Assembly (NCBI RefSeq): GCF_023115355.1 | Contig: NZ_CP096021.1 | Coordinates: forward strand, 62,001 to 126,000 | Reading direction: 5' to 3' | DNA: 64,000 nt | Source of the DNA: Halocatena salina | GTDB lineage: Archaea; Halobacteriota; Halobacteria; Halobacteriales; Haloarculaceae | Part shown: positions 28,822-38,832 of the stretch, one piece after another | How the letters are laid out: every line of letters begins with the position of its first letter | How positions within the stretch are numbered: the stretch's first letter is position 1 | Notes under the pieces: generated by a model | Told to the model about the DNA's origin: nothing | What the model saw: only the letters and a program-made list of their open reading frames with translations | Database searches by the model: none | Position numbers and translations under genes: made by a program

Positions 28822-29115
28822 TCAACACTCACCGGAGTCGTTCACCCATTTAAGTAGTGGGCGAAGCTCCCTAAACTGTGGTCCCTTGATGATCTCGTTC
28901 CTATTCTCATCCCATTGAATAAATCCGTAGTCTTCGAGTTTTGGAAGATGGGTATGGTACATCGCTATCTGCAACTGCCGGTCAGCGTCCGCTTGCTCTG
29001 TCTGCCCATCTGCGGTGCTCTGGTTCGTGACGCTCTGTGGGTTGTGTTCGAGCAGGTCAAGTAGCAGTTCTCGACGGTGTTCGTCTCTGAGCGCGTCAAA
29101 GATGTTGTCATTCAT
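28822..29115 (-). CDS. Small winged-helix protein (DUF7344-type)
   Basis: A 97-residue predicted transcription regulator from the ATG at 29115. It opens with IFDALRDEHRRELLLDLLEH, the first helices of the haloarchaeal DUF7344-like winged helix, and continues with MYHTHLPKLEDYGFIQWDEN, the wing and C-terminal strand pair. An upstream ATG would add 12 residues without pattern. Targets are unknown. It may be cotranscribed with the HalOD1 gene 61 bp downstream. Confidence 0.75.
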   Translation of the reverse strand: MNDNIFDALRDEHRRELLLDLLEHNPQSVTNQSTADGQTEQADADRQLQIAMYHTHLPKLEDYGFIQWDENRNEIIKGPQFRELRPLLKWVNDSGEC

Positions 29116-29332
29116 TGTGGCCCCAAGAAGTGTACCCTGAAGGCTAACCATCCATCAGGATCTCTTCACACTAGTGAGAGGACCGGCACGCAGATAAGAT
29201 TGTTGTAAACGTAGACGATCAAATGCGGATTTTCGCAGAATACGCGTGATGAAATTGTGATTTCCATATTAGGTGATGTGAGAACACGAAAATTTGCGCC
29301 CTATTCTGTGGAATCTCGAACTCAGCCATAGC

Positions 29333-29854
29333 TCACTCAGTCGGTAGCTCTTCGTCTGCTATGTTGTCTGTGCGTGCATCTGTCTCCTCAGTACCTTGCA
29401 GGAAGAAGTGGTTAAACGGTTGGACGTGGCGCTGTCGCATCATCTCTGACGACTCGATTTCTACCCCAAGGTCGTGGATCGTGTCGGTGACTGTGGTAAT
29501 GTCGTCTGTACTGGTACCGACCACATCGACATGGATATTTCGTCGGCCAGTCAACATCTCACGAACATCTATCACGCCCTGAATTTCGCGGATTTTCTCG
29601 GAGAACTCAACGAGGTTGGTTGGTGTCGCGGAGATGACGAACGTCACTTGCAACGGCAGATTCGCCGCTTCGTAATCGATCTCAGGATGATAGCCTTTGA
29701 TGATCCCATCGTCTTCGAGTCGATCGATTCGATTGCGAATCGTGCTGGCCGACACGCCGACCTTGTCAGCCATCTCTTCGGCTGTCGTCCGACGGGCGTT
29801 CCGCTGAAGCAGGTAGAGGATACTGCGGTCCACGTCGTCCAAATCGCGTCCCAT
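29333..29854 (-). CDS. Lrp/AsnC family transcriptional regulator
   Basis: A 173-residue regulator from the ATG at 29854; an upstream start exists but adds 30 residues without pattern. Residues 1-50 form the AsnC-type HTH (LDDVDRSILYLLQRNARRTT, VGVSASTIRNRIDRLEDDGI). The rest is a RAM/ACT-like effector domain (VTFVISATPTNLVEFSEKI, GRRNIHVDVVGT). A 20-residue acidic tail follows. No adjacent target gene is apparent. Confidence 0.85.
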   Translation of the reverse strand: MGRDLDDVDRSILYLLQRNARRTTAEEMADKVGVSASTIRNRIDRLEDDGIIKGYHPEIDYEAANLPLQVTFVISATPTNLVEFSEKIREIQGVIDVREMLTGRRNIHVDVVGTSTDDITTVTDTIHDLGVEIESSEMMRQRHVQPFNHFFLQGTEETDARTDNIADEELPTE

Positions 29855-29904
29855 AGGGAAACTTCGGGGGTGAAGCCACTGAAAGGTTTCTCTGCTGTGG
29901 AGGG

Positions 29905-30147
29905 TGATCACCTGCTTCCATCCCAACAGGCAGGGTTTCCTCATCCGGTGAACGCGCCCCCAGTCGGAACAGTCACTGAGTGACGAGCAACGAGCGATCT
30001 ACAATCACGAGGTCAATATCCGGACGAGATCCGTCACAGACTCGGGTAGAGTGTCGACAAACTCAGTACGTGAGGAGCCTCACTCGACCGGCACGGAGTC
30101 CAGAAGTAACGGAACAGATGGGGGTGAATCACCATACTGTGGTTGAA
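29905..30147. other. Gap with second copy of a degenerate dispersed repeat
   Basis: The segment at about 29917-30025 resembles 22395-22490 in block order (TCCATCCCAA, GGTGAACG, GAGTGACGAGCAACG). No gene is seen. The copies are too diverged to be recent. Confidence 0.4.
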
Positions 30148-30201
30148 TCATGCATTCATAGCTCGTTTGATGTTGTGAACAGTATACCTTGGCATTCCCA
30201 C
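30148..30201 (-). pseudogene. Transposase C-terminal relic (very short)
   Basis: The reverse strand ends with PRYTVHNIKRAMNA and a stop. VYNIKRA is the usual end of haloarchaeal IS5-type transposases. Only about 15 codons are recognisable, so the call is weak. Confidence 0.3.
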
Positions 30202-30546
30202 TCGAGTTCGATGACGCCGACGTAGAAACTCAGGAAACGAGGGTGTGGAGAGCAGACCAACTGAACCGGTCCGTAAGCGTATCGAATCTCTCACCGATCG
30301 GTCGGCGGTTTCCTGGTAGACGAGCACCGATTCGGGATGTCGACGGTCTGCGAGAAGGCGACAGAGAGACAACTGTTGTAATTGGACCCAAGTGGAACTG
30401 TTTGCCGCGGGATCAACTATTTATATCACAGTATATTAAATAATTTCTAGATACTATAAATAGCGTATTATATTATTTATATAATATTTCATATCATTTC
30501 ATTTTACAAGATAACGCAGGGTTCCGTTCCAACGGCTGAGTCGTCA
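30202..30546. other. Gap, AT-rich at its end
   Basis: No gene recognised. The last 120 bases are almost entirely A and T and adjoin the 3' end of the large protease gene. Confidence 0.5.
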
Positions 30547-33390
30547 CTATTCATCTACGACTGTTACTAACCGCATCCTCGTCTGGTTCGATCTGGGGTG
30601 GCTGTCTCGAGGTGAGCACACCGGTGGGCATCGGCTCGCGTACTCGACGGCGTTCGCCAGAATCTGGTCGGCTGGCTCATAGAAATGCTCGTTCTCGATG
30701 CCCTGTGCCCGACCGAGCGTGGCCGCAAGCACTGTTCTGGTCTGTGGATCGACGGCTACCGCCGGGCCGCTCTGGCCCGCGATCGGCGCACCGACAGTAG
30801 CGATCACCTGCCCGCTGTAGTTGGTGAACCAGCTTCGAGCGCTCCAGAACATGTTGTGAACAGCAACCGTTTCGCCGGGCTCCGCCACGTCCTCGAAGAT
30901 CGGGTGACTTTTGGTGACATTGTAGATAGCTGTCGCGGAGCCGGTGTTACTCTGATTCCTGCGTGCTGGATCCCCCGTTGCGTTCGAGAGCTCCCGAATG
31001 GCGTTGCTGTCCGAGCCCCAGTTGTCGAGCCAGACGACACCGGTCGCTGGGCTGTCGGTAGCCGCGACGAACGCCTGTACGTTGAGGTCGGCCGGGTCGA
31101 CGTCCTGCATGACGAACGTGTCGTACGCACCGACCCCCTCCATCGCGTTTTGGTCCTCGAGGAGCGTAATACGGTACTGAGCGGGCAGTTCCTCTTCGAG
31201 CACCGTGACGACTTGATCACCGAAATTCTGATCAGAGTCGACGACCGCGATGTCCGTGACCTCCGCGAACACCTCAGTTGGACCGGTTGTCCGTTCAATG
31301 GTATCACCCTCACCGTGGAAGGTGTGGGTTACGGAGAGTTCGCCGGCCGTTCCGGACGTCGTCTCGACGGCGACGTTGAGATCGCCGGAGTATCCACCAA
31401 GGAAAATCGGTTCGCCGAACGGCTGTTGGATTCCGTTGACGTACAGTGTCGCATCCGTGGGACTGTAGTTGCCGGTCAGCTCCGCGGTGTACGTATCGAG
31501 ATTCGCCACCTCGGCAGTTACTGACGCGCTCTCGCCGCCCTCGACTACGGGGGGCTGGCCGCTGACGATCCGCACGCCGAGCGCATCGACGAGCGTGAAG
31601 TTCTGTGTGGTGAAGGTGCCGTTTTCGACGGTAACCGACGCCGTTGCGTTCTCATAGCCGAACGCGGTGGCGCTCACGTCGTAGGTGCCAGGGCGGGCGC
31701 GTAGGATGTACTGACCGCTCGCGTTCGTTTCGACTGTGAACGATGGAGTTGAAACGGCCGCATCCTCGATGGGTGCACCGCTCGCATCCGTGACTGTGCC
31801 GGTGATGCCGCTTTGGGCCGCCACCCGATCGGTCGCGGCCGTGGCGTTGATGATACCCGCACCGTATCGGGTGTCATTGCCATCGCGTGGGTCACAGCTC
31901 GGCGAGCACTCCTCGGGTTTAAAGGCGGTCTCGAAGAGCGTTGATTTGATCTCACCTGTCGGCAGGTCGCCGCCAGCCGCCGAGAGCATCAGCGCGACCG
32001 TCCCCGCGGTATGGGGCGTGGCCATCGACGTCCCGGAGAGTTCCGCATAGTCGTCACCGGGAATCGCACTCTTCACGTCCACCCCCGGCGCGGCAACGTC
32101 GGGCACGACGTAGGAGTCAGGCCAGTCGTCGGGGGCGTCCTCACCCCAGTCTTCGGGGGTATTCACAACCTCTCCGCTTGAAAACGATGCGATACCGCGG
32201 GTTTCGTTTGATGCACCGACGGCGACTGCATCATACACGTTGCCAGGCGAATCGCTGTTCCCGCCCCCAAAGTTGCCAGTAGCGGCCACGGGAATTGCTC
32301 CGGCAGCCTCGATGTTTTGCGTCGGTTCGATCAGCGCCGAGTGGTAGCCCCACGAACCAAAACTCATGCTGACGACGTCGGCATCGTTGGCAACCGCCCA
32401 CTGCATCCCGGCAGCGATCTGCGTAAACGTGCCCTCACCGTCGGGGAGGACCAACCCGTGCATCAGACTGACGTCGGGCGCAACGCCGATGTATTCTCCG
32501 CTGGTATTGCCTCCCGAGACAGTTCCGCTCGTGTGAGTCCCGTGCTGGTCAGTGTCGTGCGGAACTGACCCTTTGACGCGGGTACCATTACTATCGAACT
32601 CGGCCCACCCGCCGGGATAGGTCTCGTTCGACTCGTTCGTGGTGTAGAGATCGATATCGGGGTGATCGATGTCGACGCCGGTGTCGAGCACTGCCACTTT
32701 CACGCCCTGGCCCATGGTGTCGTACTCGTTCCAGACCTCGGTCGCGTGGATCTGATCGAGACCGTAAGTCGTGTTGTAGGTGGCGGTAGCTCCAGCCCGG
32801 TTGGTGTTCAGTGTGCCGACATTTCCATCATCCGTCTCCGATGTCATAGGCTGTGGCAGACCGAGTTCGAAGTTGGCGTGCAGGCGCTTGACGCCCTCGA
32901 TCTGGGCGATGCTCTGCAGACTGACGTCGTTCTTATCGACCTCTAAGAGAACTGCGTTGGCGATCCACAGTCGACTGAGGACGGTCACCCCGTCTCCGTT
33001 CTGGTTGGCGACTCTGAGAACGGGCCGTTGAGTCTGCTGGGCGTGGCGTTTAAGCGACTGGATCGCCGCTTGCCGACTGGCCGTCATCGGGACATCAGCC
33101 GTCTCAAGCCGGACGACGACCGTGACTGTGCCCTCAGATTTTGTTAGAGCTGGATCGATTGTAGCCCCAGGTTGGTCCGGGCGAGTGGACTGCTCTATAG
33201 GTCCGTTCAGGTTGGAATGGTCCTGTCCATCATCGATGTTCTGGTATGCACTACTAGGTGTACTGCTGATACTACCGTCTCCCGCTTGCTGTCCCGCTCC
33301 CAGCATACCGATAAACGGTGCTGTCATAGAAAACGTGACGACACAAACGAGAACAATCGCTAGACGTTGGTTGCTTCGTTCGTATGTCAT
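30547..33390 (-). CDS. Large secreted subtilisin-like (S8) protease with carboxypeptidase-regulatory-like domain
   Basis: A 947-residue secreted protease. It has a Sec-type signal (residues about 10-32), an I9-like propeptide (about 85-180), and the S8 domain with Asp236 (VAVLDTGVD), His283 (QHGTHTSG), Asn373 (ATGNFGG) and Ser455 (SGTSMATP). A carboxypeptidase-regulatory-like beta-sandwich follows at about 530-605 (GTVTDASGAPIEDAAV). Further beta domains follow, with a segment at about 700-900 resembling extracellular modules of large haloarchaeal subtilases. The last 30 residues are basic and cysteine-bearing (CPPVCSPRDSHP), unlike the acidic rest, and no membrane anchor follows. The 3' end is probably altered by frameshift or truncation. 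Catalytic residues are intact. Confidence 0.85.
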   Translation of the reverse strand: MTYERSNQRLAIVLVCVVTFSMTAPFIGMLGAGQQAGDGSISSTPSSAYQNIDDGQDHSNLNGPIEQSTRPDQPGATIDPALTKSEGTVTVVVRLETADVPMTASRQAAIQSLKRHAQQTQRPVLRVANQNGDGVTVLSRLWIANAVLLEVDKNDVSLQSIAQIEGVKRLHANFELGLPQPMTSETDDGNVGTLNTNRAGATATYNTTYGLDQIHATEVWNEYDTMGQGVKVAVLDTGVDIDHPDIDLYTTNESNETYPGGWAEFDSNGTRVKGSVPHDTDQHGTHTSGTVSGGNTSGEYIGVAPDVSLMHGLVLPDGEGTFTQIAAGMQWAVANDADVVSMSFGSWGYHSALIEPTQNIEAAGAIPVAATGNFGGGNSDSPGNVYDAVAVGASNETRGIASFSSGEVVNTPEDWGEDAPDDWPDSYVVPDVAAPGVDVKSAIPGDDYAELSGTSMATPHTAGTVALMLSAAGGDLPTGEIKSTLFETAFKPEECSPSCDPRDGNDTRYGAGIINATAATDRVAAQSGITGTVTDASGAPIEDAAVSTPSFTVETNASGQYILRARPGTYDVSATAFGYENATASVTVENGTFTTQNFTLVDALGVRIVSGQPPVVEGGESASVTAEVANLDTYTAELTGNYSPTDATLYVNGIQQPFGEPIFLGGYSGDLNVAVETTSGTAGELSVTHTFHGEGDTIERTTGPTEVFAEVTDIAVVDSDQNFGDQVVTVLEEELPAQYRITLLEDQNAMEGVGAYDTFVMQDVDPADLNVQAFVAATDSPATGVVWLDNWGSDSNAIRELSNATGDPARRNQSNTGSATAIYNVTKSHPIFEDVAEPGETVAVHNMFWSARSWFTNYSGQVIATVGAPIAGQSGPAVAVDPQTRTVLAATLGRAQGIENEHFYEPADQILANAVEYASRCPPVCSPRDSHPRSNQTRMRLVTVVDE

Positions 33391-33725
33391 GGGTTCGTTG
33401 ATAATTTTCGCTTATCTCCGCATTGGGGTATCGTCACTACGAATTATTCCGTAATTCGGATGTATATATCCATATTATATGGGGATAAAAATATTACTTA
33501 AAGTTATACAATATATTGATTATAGGGAAGAATATATGTAAATATGTATCTTCATGTCTCCATTTGGAAATCATCCAGTATCACTGTATCTAGTCAAATA
33601 ATATATTATTTGTAAACGCTTGTGAGAGGTAGGCATTCGAGGTAGATCTCGATACTATCTATGTATGCAGATCGCCAGCGTGTAATCGCCACACAGTAGC
33701 AGTTCGGATCGTAGAATCTGAGGCG
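33391..33725. other. AT-rich intergenic region
   Basis: Strongly AT-rich for 250 bases upstream of the protease start; no gene. It probably includes the protease promoter. Confidence 0.5.
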
Positions 33726-33890
33726 TTGCACGATATTAGTGACGTTGCCGCGATTGACGCCGCCTACTTCGACTGCTCTCTAGCCACCTACCACTCCTGT
33801 CGCGGACGAACTACCGCAGTCAGACACTTGAAGCACCGAAACGCCTCGATACAGATCCCAAGCCATCGTCAGTCTATAGGGCGGTTCGGT
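33726..33890 (+). pseudogene. IS5-type transposase internal relic
   Basis: The forward frame reads DVAAIDAAYFDCSLATYHSC, matching the first catalytic-aspartate region of haloarchaeal IS5-family transposases (D-V-A-A-I-D-A-x-x-x-D-R-S-x-A-S-x-H-Y). After about 30 codons the frame is lost. Neither end of the element is preserved. Confidence 0.5.
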
Positions 33891-34017
33891 CGCAGCTTTC
33901 GAACGTCTTCATTTCGTCGAGGAAGGCGGATCGGTTCGAGTGTTTCTTTTTCGGGTTGGTGACGATCCCCTCGAACTCCTCGTCGAAGCCCCGTTCGCGC
34001 ATCTCTTCGAGGTACAT
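33874..34017 (-). CDS. Short hypothetical ORF (47 residues)
   Basis: From the ATG at 34017 the reverse strand encodes MYLEEMRERGFDEEFEGIVT, then PKKKHSNRSAFLDEM, ending in a stop at 33874-33876. The composition is protein-like and acidic/basic helical, but there is no known family. It overlaps the transposase relic on the other strand. It could be the tail or head of a gene cut by that element. Confidence 0.35.
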   Translation of the reverse strand: MYLEEMRERGFDEEFEGIVTNPKKKHSNRSAFLDEMKTFESCDRTAL

Positions 34018-34467
34018 AACTACTGACTTATATGTCATCTATGATAGAGTGTCGGATAGAGCCGAGCAGGGATACAAATTTGCGACGCTCTCAGTTGTCG
34101 GGTGGAATATCCAGGTGGTGATCGCTGTCGAACCAGTACGACATTCGTTCCTCCCACGTGGGAGAATGCGTACGAACGATCTGTTCGCGCCCGAACGACC
34201 TCAGTATTGTTGATGCATTTATCACATACATGACCGTTCGTGCCTGCTCATACTCCGCCAAACGCTTACCCGCTCGACTCGCCGAGGTGCTCTATTTTCT
34301 GTGAAATTCAGTAAATAAAATCATCATCCCAAATAAGTTTGGCACATATAATTATATTGATTATATTTAGATAGTTAAAATAGGGTTTATTACAGCTAAT
34401 ACCGATCCAACTCAACCATCTGTAGTCAATGAGAAAGCACTTTTCGCTGAAAGTTGAATATTTATCA
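34018..34467. other. Gap; AT-rich promoter region at the end
   Basis: No gene recognised from 34018 to about 34300. The final 150 bases are AT-rich with several TATA-like stretches and lead into the lipoprotein gene at 34468. Confidence 0.5.
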
Positions 34468-35754
34468 ATGGATCGAAGACGATTCCTTGAGCGAACAGCC
34501 ACGACAGTAGGAACGGGAGTCGCACTTGCAGGATGTTCGATGGATGACGAATCCGGGAACACGAGGAGCACAGATCCTAAAGAGAACGGATCAGAAACAG
34601 AACCGGAACCGGAACCGGAACCGGAACCGGAAGGGGGTGATGGCCGGCCGTACACCCACTACGATCTCAACGTTCGTACCGAGCGGGAGGCGGGCCAACC
34701 GGTCTGGATCGATCAGAACGGACGTATGTACGGGCGCGACGGTCCCGACGTGGTAGTCAGCGACGACTGGTGGGAAACGACCGAGACGCTCTACTCGTTC
34801 GAAGGTGATCCGAAGCTTGGGGATGAGCGTGTCGAGACAGTTATCGTTCCCGATAGTGGACGGATACTCGTCGGGATCGGTGGCCATTTCGACGAGACGA
34901 CGGGACGTCTAGAGCTACTCAACGAAGATCTCAGCGGATCGGAAACCCTCTATGAGTTTGACTGGGGTCGGACTTCCAACAGCATGGGCCATGCCGTCCA
35001 TGAGAATATCGTGGTAATCTCTTGCTATGAGGGATCGGACTTCGATAACGGGAACCATGCAAATGAGGTGTTGCTCTCAACCGACGGCGGGGAAAGCTTC
35101 GAACTGGTGCTTGAGCCCGAAACAGTCGACATGGATGCCGCTAATAACCATATCCACGACGTGGAGTACGATCCGTATGCCGAGCGGGTTTGGGTCGCTG
35201 TCGGCGATCACGGAAACTCACAGATCTACTGGAGCAACGACCATGGTAGCTCATGGAAGGAGCTCACCGAGCGCGGTGGAGTGACGATGATCACCCAGGT
35301 GGCGGCATTCAAAGACTGTGTCGTCTTCGGTACGGATGGAGCCCCAGAGGGTATCATTCGCTGGGAACGCGAAGGACCTGACGACGAGCCAAACGGAGCG
35401 GGCGATCTGGTCCGTCCACACGTACAGATAGAGACGGACCCTAACGATGACACGATGGAAATGTACGCCCGACGCCGATGGCACATTCGTGAAGACCTCG
35501 AGTCGGGCCGTGAACTCTGTCTCATGCCGTTTGGCTACTCGCCCATGCACGACACCGCAGAGGATTCAGTCGTTCTCGCGAGCGTCGACGGGGATGAATG
35601 GTACGAACTCTACCGAACCGAAACCCGGGAGATCTTGCTCACGAACGTCATGGGCCCACTGTCGATGGACGGTGATCGGCGAACGCTCATCTCTGACAGT
35701 AACCAGGGGGACGGATATCAGGTTGATGCAACAGTGCCGAAGTTTTGGGACTAA
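34468..35754 (+). CDS. Tat lipoprotein with sialidase/BNR-like beta-propeller
   Basis: A 428-residue exported lipoprotein. The ATG at 34468 gives MDRRRFLERTA and a lipobox ALAGCS, so Tat export and lipid anchoring are likely; an upstream ATG at 34429 would mask the signal. A Glu-Pro linker encoded by a hexamer repeat separates the anchor from the propeller. The propeller shows BNR/Asp-box-type turns (STDGGESFELV, SNDHGSSWKEL, SVDGDEWYEL). Such propellers bind or cleave glycans, but no sialidase arginine triad can be confirmed here. Function outside the cell; substrate unknown. Confidence 0.75.
   Translation: MDRRRFLERTATTVGTGVALAGCSMDDESGNTRSTDPKENGSETEPEPEPEPEPEGGDGRPYTHYDLNVRTEREAGQPVWIDQNGRMYGRDGPDVVVSDDWWETTETLYSFEGDPKLGDERVETVIVPDSGRILVGIGGHFDETTGRLELLNEDLSGSETLYEFDWGRTSNSMGHAVHENIVVISCYEGSDFDNGNHANEVLLSTDGGESFELVLEPETVDMDAANNHIHDVEYDPYAERVWVAVGDHGNSQIYWSNDHGSSWKELTERGGVTMITQVAAFKDCVVFGTDGAPEGIIRWEREGPDDEPNGAGDLVRPHVQIETDPNDDTMEMYARRRWHIREDLESGRELCLMPFGYSPMHDTAEDSVVLASVDGDEWYELYRTETREILLTNVMGPLSMDGDRRTLISDSNQGDGYQVDATVPKFWD
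34601..34630 (+). repeat. Hexamer tandem repeat coding for a Glu-Pro linker
   Basis: Five direct copies of AACCGG lie inside the lipoprotein gene and encode alternating Glu and Pro between the lipid anchor and the propeller. Slippage at this tract would change the linker length in steps of two residues without breaking the frame. Confidence 0.8.
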
Positions 35755-35812
35755 AAATTCTCTCTGCTCACTAATGTGCCCGTTTCGTCAATGAAGATCA
35801 CTTTTCCGGATA

Positions 35813-36740
35813 TTATTCGATCGTATAGTTATCGAATCGACGGACTGCATCTCGATAGAGAAGGTAGCTGGATCCAACAGTAATAACGATCCAGCCAATG
35901 AGACCGCCTACTCGAATTCCATAAGAAGACAGTACGACGCTCCCAGCACTAAGGATCACGAGTACGTCTTGAATCGATGAAGAGATAAGCAACACCAGAA
36001 TCCCGATTCCCCCCAATACAGAGATGGATATCAAGTAAAGTCCAATAGCTATCAGACGTGGCCGAACAGCCTCGTGGCTCTGTCCAATTGTGGGTGCGTC
36101 AAAACGGGGAAAGCGAATCCCGATCGCTGGAGCACTTACAACCGTTGCGATAGTCAGGACAGCACCTATTATAACAAAGCCAATAGCACGATCCAACTGA
36201 TACGGACTGAAAAGCCCGCAAGTGCTGTTGTTATGATCGTGAGAGGAAGTCCATACAAGAGACCTGGAAGCATCACACCACGAATATACTGTACCCCTGA
36301 AACTGATGACGTTAGTGTTGCTGGCAGTGCAGCACCTTCGTCACCGAGAGGATTGAGTCCAAACACTGCTCCAACAAGTATGGGAAGACAAAATGAACAG
36401 AGCACTAGAACAACTGCCATTAGATTGTCCATCCGGACTGAGATCATCCCCGCATAAACACTAATAGAAATAAATATAATAATAAATGATGCCTTCCTGG
36501 GTGTGCGACGAAGACGCAACACAACTAACTGTGCAACACGTCTTGTTGGGACGTTTACGATGTATGGTATGGTGATCGGAGCGATGGCTGCTGCAAGCGT
36601 GTTAGTACCACGGTGCTGAAACTGGGAGGGTTCTGATTCCTGACGAGCAGCACCACGATCAGTTGCCCAGTAAGCAGTGGCGAGGCGAACGGAGAGAACT
36701 CCACCAACGAGACTACCAGTCGCACTCCGACCGTTCGGAG
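35813..36740 (-). pseudogene. ABC-2 permease-like gene, truncated and frameshifted
   Basis: Two reverse frames carry consecutive parts of one permease. The first (to 36169) has the segment LNPLGDEGAALPATLTSSVS and membrane helices (LPGLLYGLPLTIITTALAGF). The second (35813-36196) continues with AIGFVIIGAVLTIATVVSAP and PRFDAPTIGQSHEAV and three more helices. The frame change lies at about 36170-36196. The N-terminal half of the usual ~550-residue protein is absent, and the remaining piece abuts the end of the PPC-type gene. No ATPase gene is near. Confidence 0.65.
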
Positions 36741-37792
36741 GCGTCAGCATCGGTATCATCTATCGTCTCTTCGAAATCTGACTGGTCGGTCCCATCCGTG
36801 TTCATGGATGACTCGTCTGTGGTATCGTCGACAGTAATGTCACCATCATCCACCGATTCGTCCGAGTCAGTCTGTTCGGTCTCGTCGGGTGTCTCGGTCG
36901 GTCCATCATCAGTCACCGAATCGTCTTCGTTTGGCGATTCGTTGTCATTATCACCGGAGACGCTGACAGACAGCTCGTAGGGATCTTCCATGTTATACGA
37001 TCCGATCCCTTCCTCGTAGGGATACGTGTGAATGAAATACGTCCCGCTCGCGTTTGCAGTGTGGTTGAGCTGGGTGGCCCAGGGCGGCTTATCAGTGACA
37101 ACGTACTCGTTATGGTGTCCAGTGATCGTCGCATCACTCGCATTCGGTCCAAGGAGTTGAGCGTTCATACTCGCCGTCACGCTGATCGTCTCACCTTTGT
37201 CGAGATCGATCGCGTACGTATCTCGGTCGGGACCACTCATCACTGCCGAGATCGTCTCACCCGACTCGATTGGGGTTGCCGACGCTGGCTGCTCGTTCGG
37301 ATCGTACTGATCGAGTCGCTGGGTCTCAACCGTGAGGTCGTACTGGGTGATATTTTCCCCTTTCACCCGAACGTAGTACGTCCCGGACTGTTGAGCCATC
37401 GTCCCACCCAATGCCTGCATGGTAGCACCAGCATTTGGCCGATAGACTGGACCCATCACATCGCTCGGGTATTCGTTCACCTCGTCGCCGGACGGCCCGA
37501 AGATGTCGAACCGTGCAGACTTGTTCTCGTTGATGATCGAATCGTTGGAACCAAGTTTGAGATGCACCCAAATCCGTTCACCCGCTTCCACATCGAACGC
37601 GTACCAGTCGACATCATCTGAGTCGAGCGCTCCGGTCTCGGTACTGTTGGCGGCCATCCCCATGGCGGTCTCGCGGCTGTCGCCGTCGTCCGACTCCTCG
37701 GCCAACACGCCTGTCGTCACCGCACCGCCGCCGCCGACGGAGAGGACCACCACTACTACTACTATACTGATCGTTAATCGTTTCCTAGTCAT
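36713..37792 (-). CDS. Secreted pre-peptidase C-terminal (PPC)-type protein
   Basis: A 359-residue exported protein from the ATG at 37792. The N-terminal signal has a short basic start (TRKRLT) and a long hydrophobic stretch. Two PPC-like beta-sandwich domains follow, each with DVDWYAFDVEAGERI or DRDTYAIDLDKGETI, a S-G-T-Y-x-x strand and a late Y-D/E-L-T/S-V strand. The tail (from about residue 260) is an Asp/Thr/Glu-rich linker. The last residues (SERSECDW) look foreign and come from joining to the broken permease downstream, so the original C-terminus, perhaps an anchor, may be lost. Role probably adhesive or structural at the cell surface. Confidence 0.65.
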   Translation of the reverse strand: MTRKRLTISIVVVVVVLSVGGGGAVTTGVLAEESDDGDSRETAMGMAANSTETGALDSDDVDWYAFDVEAGERIWVHLKLGSNDSIINENKSARFDIFGPSGDEVNEYPSDVMGPVYRPNAGATMQALGGTMAQQSGTYYVRVKGENITQYDLTVETQRLDQYDPNEQPASATPIESGETISAVMSGPDRDTYAIDLDKGETISVTASMNAQLLGPNASDATITGHHNEYVVTDKPPWATQLNHTANASGTYFIHTYPYEEGIGSYNMEDPYELSVSVSGDNDNESPNEDDSVTDDGPTETPDETEQTDSDESVDDGDITVDDTTDESSMNTDGTDQSDFEETIDDTDADASERSECDW

Positions 37793-37929
37793 CGTGTCAT
37801 GATCCGTGGACGCTACCGCCACTCAAGCGTTGACACCAGCGCTGTCGGATCATATATGTGTGTATTCATATTAATAATAAGTCTTATGGCCAACAGACAT
37901 GTTATTAAATAGTATGTCTTGTGGTTCCG

Positions 37930-38832
37930 ATTCCGCTTACACCCGACGAACGGGATCGACAGACAGCGACAATTGGCATGGAGATGCGGATATAATGGTT
38001 GCCCGCCGCGACTTCACCGAGCCGGCAGATCCGTCTGTGAAGTGGCTTGCATACCGCGTACACCCTGTTATCGCCAACTGTTTTCCAGACACCGTATTCG
38101 ACCGTACCATCGTCAATGATAATATAGCTTAAACTTTAGACATCATCCATCAGCGTTGTATCGCCGTCATCGGTAGGACGTGTCCATTCTTTTTCCCCGG
38201 TTGGGACATTGATCGCTGCGAGGGGTGATGGATCACTGTCACCGGCTAGTCCGACGATGAATCCGTCTGCGTACGCGTATGGGAGCACGCCGGTGGCAGT
38301 GGACGTTTTCCAGCGTTCGAGTCCCGACCGGAGATCGAGGGCCACGGCAGTGTCTCCGTTATTGATGTACACCGTTTGCCGACACGCAAGACTGCACTGG
38401 TGCCGCTCGTTCGACGTCCCCACTGCGCACTCCCGTCAGTCAGATCGACGGCAGCTAGGTGGTTGCGAGACCCGACGAATAACTGCTTGTTGCCGAGCGT
38501 GGGACCGTTTCTGACTCGAAGCGAGGGTTCGGTCCAGCGGAACGAGCTTTCGGTCCAGGGAAGGGTTCCGAGTTGGCTCGTTTGCCATCGTTGTCTGTGA
38601 TTGTGGCTTGCCAAGAGACGTTCGGTGTCCCTGTCAGTCCGTTCGCCACCGGAGTGTGGCCCGTTCGTGCCGGGTCATGTCGCTCCATCGGCCACGCTCC
38701 GGTTGTGATCTGCGGGGTACGTTCGGGAGGGCTGAGAAACCACCCTCGCGGGAGCATGAAACTCCCGATCGTCGCACCGACGCCGACCGCAAGTGCCTGC
38801 CGACGAGTGACGGGAGATCCGTTTTGAGTCAT
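37930..38832 (-). pseudogene. Tat-exported PQQ beta-propeller gene broken by frameshifts
   Basis: The ATG at 38832 opens a Tat signal (TRRQALAVGVGATIG) and the typical WPMERHDPARTGHTP start of haloarchaeal PQQ propellers. The frame is lost at about 38560; a second frame carries NKQLFVGSRNHLAAVDLTDG, a third (to 38136) carries NNGDTAVALDLRSGLERWKT, and after a stop a fourth has VEYGVWKTVGDNRVYAV. At least three frame changes make it non-functional. It resembles the intact PQQ lipoprotein at 10065-11276. Confidence 0.7.
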
